Assembly: GCF_900105905.1 (NCBI RefSeq) | Contig: NZ_FNSV01000005.1 | Span: 3,100,001-3,164,000 of the forward strand | DNA: 64,000 nucleotides | DNA from: Rhodococcus koreensis | Lineage (GTDB): Bacteria > Actinomycetota > Actinomycetes > Mycobacteriales > Mycobacteriaceae | Direction of reading: 5' to 3' | Shown here: piece after piece, positions 61,569-64,000 of the stretch | Layout: each line of letters opens with the position of its first letter | Numbering within the stretch: position 1 is the first letter of the stretch | Program-made: the position numbers and the translations under genes | Notes under the pieces: model-generated | Databases searched by the model: none | What the model was told of the DNA's origin: nothing | What the model saw: the letters and a program-made list of their open reading frames with translations, nothing else

Positions 61569-61724
61569 GTGATCGTTCTCGGACTCATCCTGCTCGTCAT
61601 CGGCCTCGTCACGGGGATCTCGATTCTCACGACGATCGGAATCATCCTCCTCGTCGTCGGCCTCGTACTTCTGCTGCTGGGCACGACGGGCCGCGCGGTC
61701 GGCGGGCGGAAGTACTGGTATTGA
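61569..61724 (+). CDS. DUF6131-like small hydrophobic protein
   Basis: 51-aa protein with two TM segments (LGLILLVIGLVTGI and IGIILLVVGLVLLLLG) and a conserved GRAVGGRKYWY end, the pattern of actinobacterial DUF6131. GTG 61569 follows AAAGAGGGAAG. Function unknown; third gene of the probable stress cluster. Confidence 0.78.
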   Translation: MIVLGLILLVIGLVTGISILTTIGIILLVVGLVLLLLGTTGRAVGGRKYWY

Positions 61725-61741
61725 CGTCGGCGACCGTCCCT

Positions 61742-61764
61742 AATCATTGACATTATCAATGATT
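61742..61764. promoter_or_regulatory. operator palindrome over -35 of acyl-CoA dehydrogenase promoter
   Basis: Perfect 9-bp arms AATCATTGA and TCAATGATT around CATTA. The sequence contains TTGACA (61747-61752), with TAGGTT 18 bases on as -10 (61771-61776). The related palindrome at 63088-63104 has the same spacing. Confidence 0.7.
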
Positions 61765-61771
61765 GATAGAT

Positions 61772-61826
61772 AGGTTCCTTTCGGGCATGCAGGCGTGCAA
61801 TGCGCGCCTGCCGACGAAAGGAACCT
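61772..61826 (+). promoter_or_regulatory. inverted repeat covering the ribosome site of acyl-CoA dehydrogenase gene
   Basis: 12-bp arms AGGTTCCTTTCG (61772-61783) and CGAAAGGAACCT (61815-61826) enclose a second 7-bp stem (61789-61795 with 61805-61811). The right arm contains the AAGGA ribosome site. If transcribed in full it would sequester the site, but the likely -10 overlaps the left arm. Confidence 0.5.
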
Positions 61827-61829
61827 TGC

Positions 61830-62996
61830 ATGTCTCCGGTTGCACTGGAACGGACCATCTTCGACGCCGATCACGATGCGTTCCGGGACACGGTGCGCCG
61901 ATTCGCCGAACGTGACGTCGCCCCACGCCTTCGCGAATGGGCCGATGCGGGGCAGGTCGATCGGGACGTCTACCGTCAGGCAGGCAAGCTCGGGCTCCTC
62001 GGGATCAATGTCGAGGAGCGATTCGCCGGTGGCGGAACCGACGACTTCCGTTTCAATGCCATCGTCATCGAGGAACTCTGCCGCGTCGGGGCGCCCGCCG
62101 TCGTGATGGGCCTGGCCGGCATCAACGACCTCGTCACGCCCTACCTCGCCTCGCTCGCGAACGAGGAGCAGAAGCACCGATTCCTGACACCCCTGTGCAC
62201 CGGCGAGAAGATCGGGGCGATCGCAATGACCGAGCCGGGCACGGGTAGCGACCTGGCCGCGATCTCCACGACCGCCGTCGTCGACGGCGACGACCTGGTC
62301 CTGAACGGGACCAAGATCTTCATCAGCAACGGCATGCTCGCCGACTTCGTGATCGTCGTGGCCAAGACGGATCCGGCCGCGGGCAAGAAGGGCATGAGCC
62401 TGCTGGTGGTCGAAGCCGGAATGGACGGATTCACCCGCAACGGCCCGCTGCACAAGGTCGGGCTGAGCGCCCAGGACACCGCCGAGCTCGTGTTCGACGA
62501 CGTCCTCGTCCCCCGTGAGAACGTCCTCGGCGAACCGAACGCCGGCTTCGGCTACCTGCGCCACAATCTGCCTCAGGAGCGTCTCAGCGTGGCCGTCACG
62601 TCCATGGCGTCGATGCGCCGCACGTTCGACCAGGCCCTGACGTACAGCTGCGACCGCACGGCGTTCGGCCGGAGGGTGGCCGACTTCCAGGCCAACCGCT
62701 TCTACCTCGCGGAACTCGCCACCGAGATCGAGATCGCGCAGTGCTTCACGGACCGCTGCATCCTCGACGCCGCGCACGGCGCGCTCGACGAAGTGACCGC
62801 CGCGATGGCGAAATGGTGGATCACCGAGCTGCAGCAGCGGGTCGTCCAGCGGGCGGTCCAACTACACGGCGGCTACGGGTACATGCGCGAGTACGACGTC
62901 GCGCAGGACTACCTCGACTGCCGCGGCGGGCCGATCTACGCCGGCACCACCGAGATCATGAAGGAGATCATCGGGCGCAGGCTCACACGGTCCTGA
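61830..62996 (+). CDS. acyl-CoA dehydrogenase
   Basis: 388-aa FAD-dependent dehydrogenase; IGAIAMTEPGTGSDLAAI is the family signature near residue 140, and QLHGGYGYMREYDVAQDYLD plus IYAGTTEIMKEIIGR the C-terminal FAD/substrate region. Full family length. ATG 61830 lies 4 bases past the inverted repeat. Next gene is an organic-acid symporter with a related operator, suggesting a small catabolic module for an imported carboxylate (after CoA activation encoded elsewhere). Confidence 0.92.
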   Translation: MSPVALERTIFDADHDAFRDTVRRFAERDVAPRLREWADAGQVDRDVYRQAGKLGLLGINVEERFAGGGTDDFRFNAIVIEELCRVGAPAVVMGLAGINDLVTPYLASLANEEQKHRFLTPLCTGEKIGAIAMTEPGTGSDLAAISTTAVVDGDDLVLNGTKIFISNGMLADFVIVVAKTDPAAGKKGMSLLVVEAGMDGFTRNGPLHKVGLSAQDTAELVFDDVLVPRENVLGEPNAGFGYLRHNLPQERLSVAVTSMASMRRTFDQALTYSCDRTAFGRRVADFQANRFYLAELATEIEIAQCFTDRCILDAAHGALDEVTAAMAKWWITELQQRVVQRAVQLHGGYGYMREYDVAQDYLDCRGGPIYAGTTEIMKEIIGRRLTRS

Positions 62997-63010
62997 CGGG
63001 TCCGATTGCC

Positions 63011-63029
63011 CGCGTGAATGATTCACGCG
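63011..63029 (+). terminator. short hairpin after acyl-CoA dehydrogenase gene
   Basis: Perfect palindrome CGCGTGAAT-G-ATTCACGCG, 14 bp past the stop codon; could form a 6-bp GC stem with a 7-base loop. May instead be a protein site. Confidence 0.5.
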
Positions 63030-63087
63030 AGCCGCGGCCCCGGCGGCCGTCTGCGACCACGACCCCCGAAGCGTTGGCAATCTCTTC

Positions 63088-63104
63088 CATTGACAACTTC
63101 AATG
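63088..63104. promoter_or_regulatory. operator palindrome over -35 of MHS symporter promoter
   Basis: CATTGA-N5-TCAATG with TTGACA (63090-63095) inside and TTAATT (63113-63118) 17 bases downstream as -10. Same arms, spacing and overlap with -35 as the element at 61742-61764. Confidence 0.7.
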
Positions 63105-63177
63105 ATTAATGTTTAATTGTGATCCGCGCTACACATGCGCTCCGCTCTGTTGTCCCACGCTCGGCCAAGGAGTATCG

Positions 63178-64000
63178 ATGACGGTCACCGCCACCGCCGG
63201 CACCATGTCGGCCACCCGACGCAAGAAGGAAGTTCGCAGGGTGATCCTGTCGAGCTACCTGGGCAGCACCATCGAGTTCTACGACTTCCTGCTCTACGCC
63301 ACCGCGGCGTCCCTCGTCTTCGGCCCGGTGTTCTTCGCCGGCCTGGACCCGCTCGCCGCGACCATCGCGTCGATGGGAACATTCGCCGCCGGCTACGTCG
63401 CACGCCCGCTGGGCGGAATCCTCTTCGGCCACTTCGGCGACACCGTCGGCCGGAAGGCGATGCTGCTGATCTCCATGACCGTCATGGGGATCGCCTCGTT
63501 CGCGATCGGGCTCATTCCCCCGCCGGAGATGATCGGATCCTGGGCGGCGGTGCTTCTCGTCCTCCTCCGCGTCTGCCAGGGACTCGCCGTCGGCGGCGAA
63601 TGGGGTGGCGCAGCGCTGATGTCGCTCGAGCACGCCGAATCCGGCAAACGCGGCTTCGCCGCGGCGTTCACCAACGCGGGTGCGCCGACCGGTGCACTGC
63701 TCGGCACCCTCGCCCTGGCCGCCGTGTCCCTACTGCCCGACGAGCAGTTCCTGACGTGGGGCTGGCGCATTCCGTTCCTCATCTCGGCGCTCATGCTGGC
63801 CCTCGGCCTGTTCGTCCGGTCCAAGGTGTCGGAGAGCCCGCTGTTCACGGCGGCGCTGAAGGAATCGGCCCAGAAGGACACCACCCCGCCCATCGTCACC
63901 ATCCTGAAGCGGCCACGCGCGGTCGTCGTGGCGTCGATGAGCTGCATCGCGAGCTTCGGAATGCAGACCGCGTTCACCACTTTCGCCATCACGTACGCCG
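63178..64000 (+). CDS. MHS-family metabolite:H+ symporter (MFS), 3' end outside window
   Basis: Visible 274 residues of a major-facilitator transporter. IEFYDFLLYATAA on TM1, GHFGDTVGRKAML between TM2 and TM3 and RVCQGLAVGGEWGGA on TM4 are the metabolite:H+ symporter signatures seen in ShiA, KgtP and ProP relatives; 6-7 TM helices are present. AAGGAG ends 5 bases before ATG 63178. Likely imports an organic acid; co-regulation with the upstream acyl-CoA dehydrogenase is suggested by matching operators. Confidence 0.9.
   Translation, partial: MTVTATAGTMSATRRKKEVRRVILSSYLGSTIEFYDFLLYATAASLVFGPVFFAGLDPLAATIASMGTFAAGYVARPLGGILFGHFGDTVGRKAMLLISMTVMGIASFAIGLIPPPEMIGSWAAVLLVLLRVCQGLAVGGEWGGAALMSLEHAESGKRGFAAAFTNAGAPTGALLGTLALAAVSLLPDEQFLTWGWRIPFLISALMLALGLFVRSKVSESPLFTAALKESAQKDTTPPIVTILKRPRAVVVASMSCIASFGMQTAFTTFAITYA

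Overview
The window is a high-GC actinobacterial chromosome segment from a mycolic-acid producer, most likely Rhodococcus (the jostii/opacus group is a guess from overall gene content). Evidence: an MmpL3 trehalose-monomycolate flippase, the arabinofuranosyltransferase AftD, GTP-dependent PEP carboxykinase, many GTG starts, several apparently leaderless promoters, and gene order that follows the Mycobacterium tuberculosis segment Rv0243 down to about Rv0205 (synteny recalled from knowledge, not computed). I found no tRNA, rRNA, insertion sequence, integrase, CRISPR or prophage. Gene density is very high and no gap exceeds about 300 bp.

Layout. 1-5.9 kb: divergent fadA2 / fabG4-htdX fatty-acid genes, a TetR regulator and lipoprotein glycosidase LpqI. 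A palindrome of the same form lies in the fadA2/fabG4 gap and upstream of the TetR gene, pointing to one local regulon. 5.4-7.1 kb: universal stress protein and isochorismate synthase. 7.2-19.3 kb: cell-envelope glycan block (small secreted protein, AftD, acyltransferase, DUF3068, flippase, GT-C-like membrane protein, GT4 glycosyltransferase, methyltransferase), then a ROK kinase. 20.3-24.1 kb: three-gene operon (APH-like kinase, lipocalin-like protein, aldehyde dehydrogenase) behind a KstR-type site. 24.2-31.3 kb: secreted protein, pckG, a Ca-binding-like protein, two coupled GTPases, trmB and a NYN protein. 31.3-34.3 kb: mmpL3. 34.3-40.0 kb: minus-strand envelope genes including a coupled transporter / histidine kinase / response regulator operon. 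40.1-47.1 kb: membrane adenylate cyclase, YbhN-like protein, hydrolase/TetR pair, peptide transporter, TauE-like protein. 47.2-50.8 kb: two tandem penicillin-binding lipoproteins, one lacking all catalytic motifs. 50.9-60.6 kb: ABC-F ATPase, deaminase, hydrolases, VOC protein, an acyl-CoA dehydrogenase with a KstR-type site, an orphan solute-binding protein, esterase and trpF. 60.7-61.7 kb: three small membrane proteins behind a SigF-like promoter. 61.7-64 kb: acyl-CoA dehydrogenase and an MHS-family symporter (cut by the window end) sharing a second palindromic operator.

Main points of interest: the degenerate penicillin-binding protein; the two independent pairs of shared operators; two KstR-like sites that tie poorly characterised genes to sterol catabolism; and a family of CGTGAGT-based terminator hairpins, two of which are near-identical reverse-complement copies that also supply stop codons.
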